IMG/VR virus record: IMGVR_UViG_3300042446_000849
Coordinates: 55,377-119,376 of that record
Length of the DNA stretch: 64,000 nucleotides
Strand: one strand, 5' to 3'
From: a virus
The notes below the pieces were generated by a model that was not told the origin of the DNA, did no database searches, and saw only the letters and a list, made by a program, of their open reading frames with translations. Numbering within the stretch: the stretch's first letter is position 1; every line of letters starts with the position of its first letter. Both the position numbers and the translations under genes were made by a program. Shown here one piece after another: positions 35,879-43,181 of this stretch.

Positions 35879-37432
35879 ATGTTACCTCAAAACTCGTTAA
35901 GCAATTCTGATAGACAAATATTAGATACAATAAAATCTCAGAATACGCATCTTGATGCTCAGACTAGAGTGTTGCATACTTTGTCTGATTCTATAATGAG
36001 CTTTAAACGAGATCAAAAGAAAGATTATAATTCTTTGCGTAATGATATAAAAACTATGCAAAGAGAGTTCTTTACTGGCAATGCAAAGGGAATGACTGAT
36101 ATTAAGAAATATTTTGAAAAGACTAAGAATACCAGACCAGAAACATCATTCAATAAAGAAAAAGATACTGATAAAGGTTTCTTCAAATCTGCAATAAACA
36201 AGTTATTTGGACCATCTAAGTATCAACAAAAGATGATGGATGAAATTTCAATGGTTAGAGAAATTTCTGAAATACAAGCAACAGACATTGGTTTTATTAA
36301 AAAACAATATGAAGAAGGTCCTCGCGCGCGAGAAAGAGAATTGTTGGCACAAGCTATTGCTAGTAAATTAGATTTAAATGGTGGCGACAGCAGTAAGGGT
36401 ATGTTGGGAATGTTAGGCGCTGGTATTATAAGTGCTCTTGGTGGTATTTTAGGAAGTCTTGGTGGTATCATTACGGCAGCAATTGCAGCAGGTTTTGCAA
36501 TACTAAAAGGATTAATTGAAGCATTATTAGGATCTAAAGGATTGCCTGGAGGGTTGCCCGACGACGCTGATCGTAATAAAAAGGGAAAAGATGGCAGAGG
36601 CCCAATACCCACGGAAGAACCTGGTAAAGTGCCTACACCTGGCGGCCCTATACCTTCACCTACACCTGGTGGTGGTTCTTCTTCTCCTAGATTACCTGGC
36701 CCTAACGTTCCTCAATTACCTGGGCCAGAAAAAACCGGTAACCCAATAGAAGACAGAATGCGAGAACGTGCACAGCAAAGAGCAGGTGGAGTCACGGACG
36801 TAAAACAAAAAATGCCGGGTATGCCTGGTAAGGCCAAGTTAGCATTAGGTACAGGCATACTGTCAAGATTATTTGCGGGTTTGTATTCTGGCGATTTGAA
36901 TGCAAATGATGAAGAAGAATTAAGAAAACGTCAAGAAAAAGGACCAACAATTGATCCAGCTAGCTTAGCTGCCACAGAAGATTTAACCGGTATACTACAA
37001 GCAAATACTGAAAAGACAGTTGAGAGTTCAGATAATATTAATGGCGCCCTAAAGACTGTCATCGAAGGTTTAATAAATTTTGAACAGCAAGTAGAAGAAG
37101 TGGCTGAGGCTTTTGGTAAAGGTGTAATGGAAAAAGCAATACCTTTTTTGGATAAAGCTGGAGAAATTACTTTATCTAATGGTCAGTCTATAAATTTATT
37201 ACCAAATTTAGGAACATCTGCTGCTGAAGTATTAGACCAAATGTATGAAGAAACAAAAGGCTATGCCAAGGCAGGTATGGAGGCAACGGCACCCATTATC
37301 AATAATATAGTAAATCAAATGACGCCAACCAGCCCAGTATCAATGCCAATGGTTGCGGCAACAGCAGTCGCGGCAGGTGCAGGTATAACAGCTATATCTC
37401 GATATCGCAACCGCGGTGGCCGTATAAGATAG
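35879..37432 (+). CDS. 29: Probable tail tape measure protein (gp29-like)
   Basis: A 517-residue protein. The first 160 residues are charged and helical (coiled-coil-like), followed by an Ala/Gly/Ile hydrophobic stretch (about 185-220, GIISALGGILGSLGGIITAA), a Pro/Gly-rich linker (about 225-285), and a helical C-terminus. This layout, the length near T4 gp29 (590), and position after gp26/gp51 fit a tape measure. No direct sequence signature was recognised, so the T4 symbol is by position. Confidence 0.6.
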   Translation: MLPQNSLSNSDRQILDTIKSQNTHLDAQTRVLHTLSDSIMSFKRDQKKDYNSLRNDIKTMQREFFTGNAKGMTDIKKYFEKTKNTRPETSFNKEKDTDKGFFKSAINKLFGPSKYQQKMMDEISMVREISEIQATDIGFIKKQYEEGPRARERELLAQAIASKLDLNGGDSSKGMLGMLGAGIISALGGILGSLGGIITAAIAAGFAILKGLIEALLGSKGLPGGLPDDADRNKKGKDGRGPIPTEEPGKVPTPGGPIPSPTPGGGSSSPRLPGPNVPQLPGPEKTGNPIEDRMRERAQQRAGGVTDVKQKMPGMPGKAKLALGTGILSRLFAGLYSGDLNANDEEELRKRQEKGPTIDPASLAATEDLTGILQANTEKTVESSDNINGALKTVIEGLINFEQQVEEVAEAFGKGVMEKAIPFLDKAGEITLSNGQSINLLPNLGTSAAEVLDQMYEETKGYAKAGMEATAPIINNIVNQMTPTSPVSMPMVAATAVAAGAGITAISRYRNRGGRIR

Positions 37433-37433
37433 G

Positions 37434-37456
37434 AATAGGGCCATAAAGGCCCTATT
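37434..37456. terminator. Hairpin between convergent operons
   Basis: AATAGGGCC (37434-37442), ATAAA loop, GGCCCTATT (37448-37456): a perfect 9-bp stem two bases after the stop of the tape measure gene and 20 nt from the end of gp32. There is no clear T-run on either side, but the position suits a bidirectional terminator. Confidence 0.6.
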
Positions 37457-37475
37457 GGTAATTAGACTTAACTAA

Positions 37476-38405
37476 TTAATCTTCAGCTAATTTAGCGAAG
37501 TAGGATAAAGACTCGTCGTCATTATCAAAGTCGATATCTTTAGGAGGCGCTTTAACTGGCGCCTTTTCTACGACTGGTCGATTTGCTTTGGGTGCAGACT
37601 CAACTTGTTCGTTCAAGTCTGTTTCGTCAGCCCGCTTGCCTGGTGCAGTGCCACCTGCTAGTCCCATGACCATAACAAATTTCTTTTTCAATTCGTCATA
37701 AGATTTAAAGTGCTTCTCATCTAAGAACTGTGTCAAAGAATGTTGCTTGCCCCAAATGCTTTCGATGATGGAATCATCTTCAGAGATGGCGCTTGCAGCT
37801 TCGAACTCAGACTTATCATAATTACGATAGCCTTCAACATTGCGAATCTTCAACTTGAAGTTTGCGCCTGTATCAAAGTCAAATACATTGACTGGCTTTT
37901 CGTCTTGAAACTGAGGCTCAGCCATATCTTTAATTTTATCAAAGATTTTCTTACCGAATTTATAAAGGAATACTTTACCTTCATTTTCGGGATGTGCTGG
38001 GTCTTTAATTACTAAGATGTTAGTAATATAACTTAGCTTGCGCTTTTGTTTACGAGCAATTTCTTTATTTGCTTCTGAACCGGAATTCCAGAGTTCTGTG
38101 TTAAACTCAGAAACAGGATCTGCTTTACCTAATGTGGTCAAAGAATTCTCGATGTACCATTTACCACCTGGGCCTTGGAATCCATGATTCCAAACGCGAA
38201 CCCAGGGTAGATCTTCGCCTTGAGGTGTTGGCAAGAATCGAATAACAGCATAGCCGTTACCTGCCTTGTCCACTTCCGGAGACCAGTAACGATCATCCGC
38301 GCCTCGAGATTCCGATTGGGGGTTTGCGATCTTTTCTACCTCTTTCATGAGGCTGTCAAATCCGCCGCGGGATTTTCTAAGATCAGATAGTGAGTTGATT
38401 GCCAT
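37476..38405 (-). CDS. 32: Single-stranded DNA-binding protein gp32
   Basis: A 309-residue ssDNA-binding protein central to replication and recombination. The OB-fold core has NGYAVIRFLPTPQGEDLPWV, then VWNHGFQGPGGKWYIENSL; the C-terminus is acidic (DIDFDNDDESLSYFAKL), the protein-interaction tail. The Cys ligands of the T4 zinc site are absent; there are no Cys in this region. The same loss is typical of cyanophage gp32, as I recall it. A consensus sigma-70 promoter lies 130-160 nt upstream. Confidence 0.95.
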   Translation of the reverse strand: MAINSLSDLRKSRGGFDSLMKEVEKIANPQSESRGADDRYWSPEVDKAGNGYAVIRFLPTPQGEDLPWVRVWNHGFQGPGGKWYIENSLTTLGKADPVSEFNTELWNSGSEANKEIARKQKRKLSYITNILVIKDPAHPENEGKVFLYKFGKKIFDKIKDMAEPQFQDEKPVNVFDFDTGANFKLKIRNVEGYRNYDKSEFEAASAISEDDSIIESIWGKQHSLTQFLDEKHFKSYDELKKKFVMVMGLAGGTAPGKRADETDLNEQVESAPKANRPVVEKAPVKAPPKDIDFDNDDESLSYFAKLAED

Positions 38406-38449
38406 AATATTTCCTTTTCGTATTTACGGTGTATAAAAGTATGTTTGTA

Positions 38450-38644
38450 TTAACGTCGTTTAATTTTAATATAATTCGCATATTCATAATCAAAGTCATC
38501 TTCAGTATCATCCAATTTTTTAGATGATGCTATATTATATATAAGTTTTTTATGCTTGTCAATAGCAGTTTTCTTAGATATATTCTTTATTTTGCCTTCT
38601 CGATAGTCATAATCGGAAGACAAATTTCGTTTTTTAATACTCAT
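38450..38644 (-). CDS. Small basic hypothetical protein
   Basis: A 64-residue protein, first half very basic (KKTAIDKHKK), second half with an acidic patch (DDTEDDFDYEYANYIKIKRR). No family recognised. A perfect sigma-70 promoter lies inside it, so the segment serves both as gene and as gp32 leader, or the frame is incidental. Confidence 0.5.
   Translation of the reverse strand: MSIKKRNLSSDYDYREGKIKNISKKTAIDKHKKLIYNIASSKKLDDTEDDFDYEYANYIKIKRR
38534..38562 (-). promoter_or_regulatory. Consensus sigma-70 promoter upstream of gp32
   Basis: The minus strand has TTGACA (38562-38557), a 17-nt spacer and TATAAT (38539-38534). Both hexamers are exact. Transcription would lead to gp32, whose start is about 130 nt downstream. 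Confidence 0.75.
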
Positions 38645-38670
38645 ATTAAAAAGTGAGGTTCCTTTTACCT

Positions 38671-38892
38671 TTATGTTTCGTCATTCTTATTTGAATGCAC
38701 TACAATGTACGGCCAATGTGAAATTTTCTTCGTTAATTCGGCTTGGTTGTACGCCATCTTCATTAAATATCTCTGTGTCTCTTTTAGGGACTCAATTGTA
38801 TTACCTAGTAATTCTCGAGTAATCAATAATTCTTTTTCAAGAGTTTGAATCTTCTGTGTTGTTATGTCCAACTCTTCGTCTAAATATTGCAT
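38671..38892 (-). CDS. Small coiled-coil protein between gp32 and gp59
   Basis: A 73-residue protein from the ATG at 38892 (MQYLDEELDITTQK); a TTG at 38910 would add six residues. It is nearly all charged helix with heptads (IQTLEKELLITRELLG). It overlaps the end of gp59 by 56 nt. No function recognised; the location inside the 32-59-33 replication block suggests a replication or recombination role, by inference only. Confidence 0.55.
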   Translation of the reverse strand: MQYLDEELDITTQKIQTLEKELLITRELLGNTIESLKETQRYLMKMAYNQAELTKKISHWPYIVVHSNKNDET

Positions 38893-39460
38893 CGAATTTT
38901 TCCTTATCAAACTTTAAAAACGGTTTGTATTTTCTAATTAGTCTTGATATATCTGGCCACATAATTTTGTCTTGTATTTCAGAATCAAATGTGTCTAGAT
39001 ACGGTCGTATTTTTTCAAGAATAACTAGAGTCTCTAAACTGATAGTTTTTCTAAGAAATGCTTTTATTATATATGGATGGTATGCTTTTGTGATTTTAAA
39101 GGAATCGTCGAAAGTTAGCTTCTCTGAGTCTAATTCTTCAATCAACCTATCAATATCGTTAGTAAAGATGTATGACAAACTCTCTACTCGCTTTTTCCAA
39201 TCTGTATATCTTTGATTTGCTTCTGAGTCAAACATCCCGCCCCATCGATCACCAGACACGAAGTTAGCTATTAAGAAATTAGCTACTTCTTCGTCAGAGT
39301 AGGTTTTAGAAACTTTTTTAATAGAGAACAAATCTTTTCTCTTCGCAAAAGCCTGACGACTTGCTCTCACTCTTCCGCGCTGTTGAATCGCATCATAATT
39401 TTCTGTAGTGAAATGTAACTTTAATGCCAAGTACATTTTATACACTGAATATTCGTCCAT
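38837..39460 (-). CDS. 59: Helicase loader gp59
   Basis: A protein of about 207 residues resembling T4 gp59, which loads helicase gp41 at forks through gp32. YSVYKMYLALKLHFTTENYD, then VRASRQAFAKRKDLFSIKK and VANFLIANFVSGDRWGG, fit the T4 protein (VYKLYLMIKQHMNGKYD and so on). The ATG at 39460 is used; a GTG at 39466 overlapping the gp33 stop is an alternative. Gene order 32-(two small)-59-33 mirrors T4. Confidence 0.82.
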   Translation of the reverse strand: MDEYSVYKMYLALKLHFTTENYDAIQQRGRVRASRQAFAKRKDLFSIKKVSKTYSDEEVANFLIANFVSGDRWGGMFDSEANQRYTDWKKRVESLSYIFTNDIDRLIEELDSEKLTFDDSFKITKAYHPYIIKAFLRKTISLETLVILEKIRPYLDTFDSEIQDKIMWPDISRLIRKYKPFLKFDKEKFDAIFRRRVGHNNTEDSNS

Positions 39461-39462
39461 AA

Positions 39463-39729
39463 TCACAATGGTAGTTTTCCCCGTTTTTTAAAATAATTTT
39501 GATCTTCTGCTTCTGATTGAATCTTATCTTTCAGAGACTGATTAATTAATTTAGACACAGACTCAATATCAATGTCTACTTCATTACAATATTGTATAAC
39601 AGCATCCATATAACCGATCTTTTCTCTAAACACTCGTTCTTCTATGTGTAGTGAAAATTCATTAGGTGATCTAAATTTTTTAGTAATAATCAAACTATCA
39701 GTTAAAATATATTGTACTTCTTCGTTCAT
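39463..39729 (-). CDS. 33: Late transcription co-activator gp33
   Basis: An 88-residue protein. The pattern LHIEERVFREKIGYMDAVIQ, YCNEVDIDIESVSKLINQ and a short hydrophobic C-terminus (RGKLPL) matches gp33, which bridges host RNA polymerase and the sliding clamp at late promoters. Its presence agrees with the TATAAATA elements upstream of structural genes. It overlaps the bilin reductase stop by 4 nt. Confidence 0.8.
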   Translation of the reverse strand: MNEEVQYILTDSLIITKKFRSPNEFSLHIEERVFREKIGYMDAVIQYCNEVDIDIESVSKLINQSLKDKIQSEAEDQNYFKKRGKLPL

Positions 39730-40397
39730 TGTGTTTCCGGGAAAAGAACCTCATCCATAAAATTCATAAACACATCTTTATCTACTCCGAAGTTAATCAT
39801 CATCGCAGGTGTATGTGGATTTAATTTTTGGTTCTTACAGTAATTGTTATGTGCTTCTTTATAATTGTCTTTTGACTCTATACCTACATTATATAGGTAA
39901 TAGTCTAGATTGTCAATAACCGTAGATGCTAGTTGATCAAATTCTTCTTGAGTTTGAATGTTTCCCGCCGCCAGCATATTTGGACTGAAAATGCGCTTAG
40001 CCCAATCTGGTAATTCTCTTGGTTTGTTCCAAGTAATTTTTGACATCTTATCCTGGTACCAATCATATGTTTTTGAGTCGCCAGTATGTGAGAAATCGTG
40101 GAATGCACCTGTAATTTTGTTTTGTCCGCATACTATGTCAAAACCAAAAATGGGGTCTGAGGAATTGTGATGCGGGAAGATACACATATGCATGACCCAC
40201 ATCTTTTTATGTTTCGTGGCATCTACAATCTCAATGTGTGCTCTACGAAATTTGTCAGAAGTCCAAATATAATTTTCCCACGTAAAATTATCAGACTCGT
40301 GTCTATATTCTGGCTTCAAATCTTCAGGTGTGTATGACTCTAATTTTTTAATAATATCTTTTGCAAGCTTGTTGGCCTGCGGCCACACTTCAATCAT
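39726..40397 (-). CDS. Ferredoxin-dependent bilin reductase (PcyX/PebS/PcyA family)
   Basis: A 223-residue enzyme of the FDBR family, which reduces biliverdin IX-alpha using ferredoxin. Family signatures are RRAHIEIVDA (Glu56), MWVMHMCIFPHHNSSDPIFG (His70) and FGFDIVCGQNKITGAFHDFS (Asp87). The 17-residue spacing from His to Asp equals that of the catalytic pair in PcyA (His88/Asp105), as I recall the numbering. The product cannot be fixed from sequence by eye; phage members make phycoerythrobilin (PebS, PcyX). It sits directly after heme oxygenase with an 8-nt overlap, forming a heme-to-bilin cassette. Confidence 0.88.
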   Translation of the reverse strand: MIEVWPQANKLAKDIIKKLESYTPEDLKPEYRHESDNFTWENYIWTSDKFRRAHIEIVDATKHKKMWVMHMCIFPHHNSSDPIFGFDIVCGQNKITGAFHDFSHTGDSKTYDWYQDKMSKITWNKPRELPDWAKRIFSPNMLAAGNIQTQEEFDQLASTVIDNLDYYLYNVGIESKDNYKEAHNNYCKNQKLNPHTPAMMINFGVDKDVFMNFMDEVLFPETQ

Positions 40398-40923
40398 TAT
40401 AATCTTTCAACATATTAATATTATGAGTAAATGCCACATTGGCTTCTTCGGCTAATGATACATTTAATTTCTGTCTCACATTTGCAATTAGTTGTGGTAA
40501 ATTTTCAAACTGAAACATTCTATTACTACCAGGTAATAATTTAGCTAACATTTGTCCGCCGAACATATCGCCCATATGTCTTACATATACATGAGCTAAC
40601 ATTTTAGTTGTATCGTCTTTAATTGTTTCTAAATAATTAATATAATTAATTGTTGACGCATTTAACTTGCCACTGGATGCCCCATCGCCTATTAATTCAT
40701 TGTAGTCTAATTCGATTGCTTTTGCTCTTTTAATATTGTCTATACCTTTAAAAATACCTAGTCGTGAACCATGCCACTCTAAATTTTGATACAGTACTAG
40801 CAATTGATACAAATAGTCAATATATTTGTCTCTGTCAACTTGACCTTTGAAAATTGATTTAATAAAAGGTTGCTCTTCAGCTTCCTTGTGTTTTTCCGAA
40901 GTTAATTCTTTTAATGTACTCAT
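40390..40923 (-). CDS. ho1: Heme oxygenase (biliverdin-forming)
   Basis: A 177-residue heme oxygenase that opens heme to biliverdin, CO and iron with ferredoxin as likely donor. The proximal His12 lies in SEKHKEAEEQPFIKSI (the HxxAE motif), and the distal helix motif is VRHMGDMFGGQMLAKL (GDxxGG). It is shorter than bacterial enzymes of about 220-240 residues, as phage forms often are. It precedes the bilin reductase in the same operon and overlaps the 2OG oxygenase by 4 nt. Confidence 0.92.
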   Translation of the reverse strand: MSTLKELTSEKHKEAEEQPFIKSIFKGQVDRDKYIDYLYQLLVLYQNLEWHGSRLGIFKGIDNIKRAKAIELDYNELIGDGASSGKLNASTINYINYLETIKDDTTKMLAHVYVRHMGDMFGGQMLAKLLPGSNRMFQFENLPQLIANVRQKLNVSLAEEANVAFTHNINMLKDYND

Positions 40924-41528
40924 AAACCTCCCATTCCACCGCTAGGTGGCGGAAATCCCAAATATTGTCTGTGGTCATATTTGTAATCTCTATACTTACC
41001 AAATTTATCTACATAATGTAGAAACGCTTGTGTTTGTCTTTCGCCTTTGTATTCATCTCGCCAATGTGGTAAGATATCACCCTTGTAAACAATAAGATCT
41101 CCTGGTTCTAAAAAGATAGGAAAACGCTCACCTTTTAAATTATCAAACCAAATTTCCCAAGGTTCAGGATCTACAGAAATATTAACAGTGGTTGAAAATT
41201 CGCAACTTGGTCTATCAGTATGTTCTGTCATTACTGCACCTTTATAATATATCCTCGCATAGGTATAAGTATTATAAAGTTTTTTACCTGTTATATCTTC
41301 CATCATTGGTAACATTTGTACAGATAATGTTTCGAAACAAGCCGCAGAATAATAAGCAAAACTATTTGTTACTTGGGTATCACCAAACATAAATTTGTTT
41401 TCCTCACTTTGACCACCCTTCATATAAGTTACTCTTTTTAGTAACTCAAATTCCAAATCTAGATGTTCTACTAATTGAGGTTGAATTGCGCCTCTTACAA
41501 CTTCATATAGATTGTCTTTAAATGACAT
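40920..41528 (-). CDS. 2-oxoglutarate/Fe(II) oxygenase
   Basis: A 202-residue dioxygenase. The metal triad is visible as HTD (TEHTDRPSCEFSTTVN) and a distal His in DILPHWRDEYKG, followed by RQTQAF with the 2-oxoglutarate-binding Arg. The substrate is unknown. It is the first gene of the ho1-bilin reductase operon, with overlapping starts and stops, so it may act on the same pathway or simply share control. The C-terminus ends in a Pro/Gly-rich tail (GFPPPSGGMGGL). Confidence 0.82.
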   Translation of the reverse strand: MSFKDNLYEVVRGAIQPQLVEHLDLEFELLKRVTYMKGGQSEENKFMFGDTQVTNSFAYYSAACFETLSVQMLPMMEDITGKKLYNTYTYARIYYKGAVMTEHTDRPSCEFSTTVNISVDPEPWEIWFDNLKGERFPIFLEPGDLIVYKGDILPHWRDEYKGERQTQAFLHYVDKFGKYRDYKYDHRQYLGFPPPSGGMGGL

Positions 41529-41541
41529 ATTATTCCTTAAT

Positions 41542-41577
41542 AAAAAAAGTAGGTTATTCTGTTACGAGGAAACCTAC
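41542..41577 (-). terminator. Rho-independent terminator of the tmRNA gene
   Basis: On the minus strand GTAGGTT (41577-41571), a 15-nt loop and AACCTAC (41555-41549) form a perfect 7-bp stem followed by seven T residues (41548-41542). It ends the tmRNA transcript just before the oxygenase start. Confidence 0.8.
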
Positions 41578-41595
41578 CGAAACCCTAAGCAGCGT

Positions 41596-41628
41596 TTAGG
41601 CTGCTAAAGCGAACTGTTCGTCGTTTGC
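41596..41628 (-). other. tmRNA tag-peptide reading frame
   Basis: The frame GCA AAC GAC GAA CAG, then TTC GCT TTA GCA GCC TAA, encodes ANDEQFALAA and stop; with the tRNA alanine the tag is A-ANDEQFALAA. The six bases before the resume codon are GTAAAT, with A at -4 as required in E. coli. The ending ALAA is a ClpXP-type degron. E. coli's encoded tag is ANDENYALAA. Confidence 0.9.
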
Positions 41629-41734
41629 ATTTACGTTTTTTGCTTCTTCGGCCGAGTTACCTCAACCCTGCGGGTTTCACATTCCCGAGCTGTCCACTCT
41701 GTTACTAATTGCCCTGTCGAAACTATTCAGGCCC

Positions 41735-41849
41735 CTCAAAAAGATTTTTCCATCTGTCTAGTGCTTCGAAGTAGCTGATCCAGACACATCCTTCACATCC
41801 TCTACCACAACACGTAGTTGGTTCTTGTGGCCTAGGATAAAAATCTTTT
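41735..41849 (-). other. tmRNA intervening segment with processing stem
   Basis: The 115 nt between the encoded CCA and the coding-piece 5' end. Its ends are complementary: AAAAGATTTTT (41849-41839) pairs with AAAAATCTTTT (41749-41739), extending the acceptor stem by 11 bp. The interior has a CCACAA/TTGTGG hairpin. The segment should be cut out by host RNases to give two RNA pieces. Confidence 0.75.
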
Positions 41850-41909
41850 TGGTGGACCTGGGGGGATTCGCACCCCCGTCCAGAACACCGTTCTCTTTGC
41901 TTCATACAG

Positions 41910-42119
41910 CTATAAAATATTAGTTAAATCTCCAACATGCACATATCCATCAACTTTTAGATTAGGATCGCTAATACACTCTAACAAGACATGCCTTTTA
42001 TCAACATCGTCAGGATGAAAGTGTTTGACAACAAATTCATGTCCTCGATATTTGTCATAAAAAGGTTTGAATGGTGGTTTGTAAACCTTATCTAAAAATT
42101 TAACTTTTTGTGATAACAT
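41910..42119 (-). CDS. Small hypothetical protein
   Basis: A 69-residue protein ([20 protein letters not shown]) with a later [14 protein letters not shown]. It looks like a small beta-barrel with basic N-terminus; no family recognised. It ends within the first bases of the tmRNA acceptor piece, so the tmRNA could be processed from the same transcript. Confidence 0.55.
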   Translation of the reverse strand: MLSQKVKFLDKVYKPPFKPFYDKYRGHEFVVKHFHPDDVDKRHVLLECISDPNLKVDGYVHVGDLTNIL

Positions 42120-42172
42120 ATTATATATTGTCTAGAATTGAAAATCTATTATATAGTTGATCTTTTATTATA

Positions 42173-42826
42173 CTAGATCAACTTCCATTTCTTATATTCT
42201 GCTCGTAGCTCTTTAAATCCGTCGATCCATTTGTTTCGTTTTTCTACAAACACCAATGGCTTTTCATCATCTACTGCTATGAGCACTACTAATTGTGGTA
42301 CTGGTATTTTAGTCATCTCTTCGAAAGCAACGGCATATGCTGCACATTGCATAAAATAATCATGAATATCATCATGATGTTTTATACGTCTGGATGTTTT
42401 GAAATCTATTACTGACATTTTACCATTGTATTCACCTATACAATCTACAGTCCCTGCGACTTCTAGATGATCTGAATATAATGGTTGTTCTAAAGCGTGA
42501 ATGTTGTCAATGCTATGAAGTACCGGTTTCATATTTTGCCACATCTCAACATCAAACATATTTGGAACAATTTCCTTGTTTAAAAGATATTGTTCACATA
42601 AGCTGTGAATGCGCGTTCCACGGCCAGCGGCCTTGCTAGATATTTTGTTTGCTTCTTCTTCGCCTACTCTCTTACGCCATTCTATAATTGCTTGTTTTTT
42701 AAGCAATCCAGTGACAGTAGTTACAGACGGGTATGCTTTACCCGATGGTGTTTCATAAACACGGCTACCATTATCAGCGGTAACTCGTTTTAGTTTAGGA
42801 AACTCAAGTTGTACATGATTAAACAT
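42173..42826 (-). CDS. PD-(D/E)XK exonuclease (RecB/Cas4-like)
   Basis: A 217-residue nuclease. GTRIHSLCEQYLL provides the N-terminal His, GTVDCIGEY the Asp, and MSVIDFKTSRR the DxK core; QCAAYAVAFEEM is the motif IV glutamine/tyrosine region. Phage members degrade host DNA or process replication ends. It overlaps the MazG-like gene by 8 nt. Confidence 0.85.
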   Translation of the reverse strand: MFNHVQLEFPKLKRVTADNGSRVYETPSGKAYPSVTTVTGLLKKQAIIEWRKRVGEEEANKISSKAAGRGTRIHSLCEQYLLNKEIVPNMFDVEMWQNMKPVLHSIDNIHALEQPLYSDHLEVAGTVDCIGEYNGKMSVIDFKTSRRIKHHDDIHDYFMQCAAYAVAFEEMTKIPVPQLVVLIAVDDEKPLVFVEKRNKWIDGFKELRAEYKKWKLI

Positions 42827-43169
42827 AAGGTTTTAGATTTGGAGGTTTCCATCCTTCGGGTTTTAATATTTTACCATCTTCGCGACGAATTACTTTACCA
42901 GTTTTATAGTCAATTTTATGCAGATTACTATCAGCAACTTCTTTCCAAGCGCCTCTAACATCAAAGCCTTTCATATGACAATAACCTAGAATAACCCAGA
43001 TCATATCCATACAAGCATCTAATTGCTCTACATCGTCTCGCATAACCGTTGCTTGACGGAATTCATCATATTCTTCAGCAATCAAATCGCGATATAAATG
43101 AACATTTTCCTCACAAGGTTTTTGTTCGCACGCCTTCAAAAACACATCCACATCAAGTATCATTGACAT
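42819..43169 (-). CDS. MazG-like NTP pyrophosphohydrolase
   Basis: A 116-residue all-alpha NTP-PPase. Metal-binding motifs are EEYDEF and DACMDMIWV; the C-terminal NLHKIDYKTGKVIRREDGKI and GWKPPNL is typical of phage MazG-like proteins. It could hydrolyse non-canonical or alarmone-type nucleotides; the true substrate is not known. It follows the endolysin gene. Confidence 0.82.
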   Translation of the reverse strand: MSMILDVDVFLKACEQKPCEENVHLYRDLIAEEYDEFRQATVMRDDVEQLDACMDMIWVILGYCHMKGFDVRGAWKEVADSNLHKIDYKTGKVIRREDGKILKPEGWKPPNLKPYV

Positions 43170-43181
43170 AATTTACCTTTA

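Larger units (their letters stand above)
41549..41915 (-). ncRNA. ssrA: Circularly permuted (two-piece) tmRNA
   Basis: tmRNA rescues stalled ribosomes. On the minus strand the acceptor piece comes first: a T-arm with stem GGGGG/CCCCC around TGCGAAT, then CAGGTCC and an encoded CCA ending at 41850. After a 115-nt spacer the coding piece begins at 41734 with GGGCCTG, followed by AATAGTTTCGACAGGG. GGGCCUG pairs with CAGGUCC over 7 bp with a G3:U pair, the alanyl-tRNA synthetase identity element. AGCTGT (41911-41906) pairs with ACAGCT (41693-41688) as part of helix P2. The tag frame and a P5-type hairpin follow, then a terminator. This order (3' half before 5' half) defines the permuted form. Exact ends of the mature pieces are approximate. 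Confidence 0.93.

Noticed and set aside
37476-38405. Searching gp32 for a zinc finger
   Set aside because: No Cys residues occur in the core, so no zinc site is claimed.
41723-41905. 60-codon minus-strand frame with several Cys
   Set aside because: It lies entirely across the tmRNA acceptor piece and spacer and is explained by that RNA.
42148-42172. Two TATAAT boxes upstream of the 69-residue gene
   Set aside because: No TTGACA-like hexamer at 16-18 nt; unlike the other promoters in the window.
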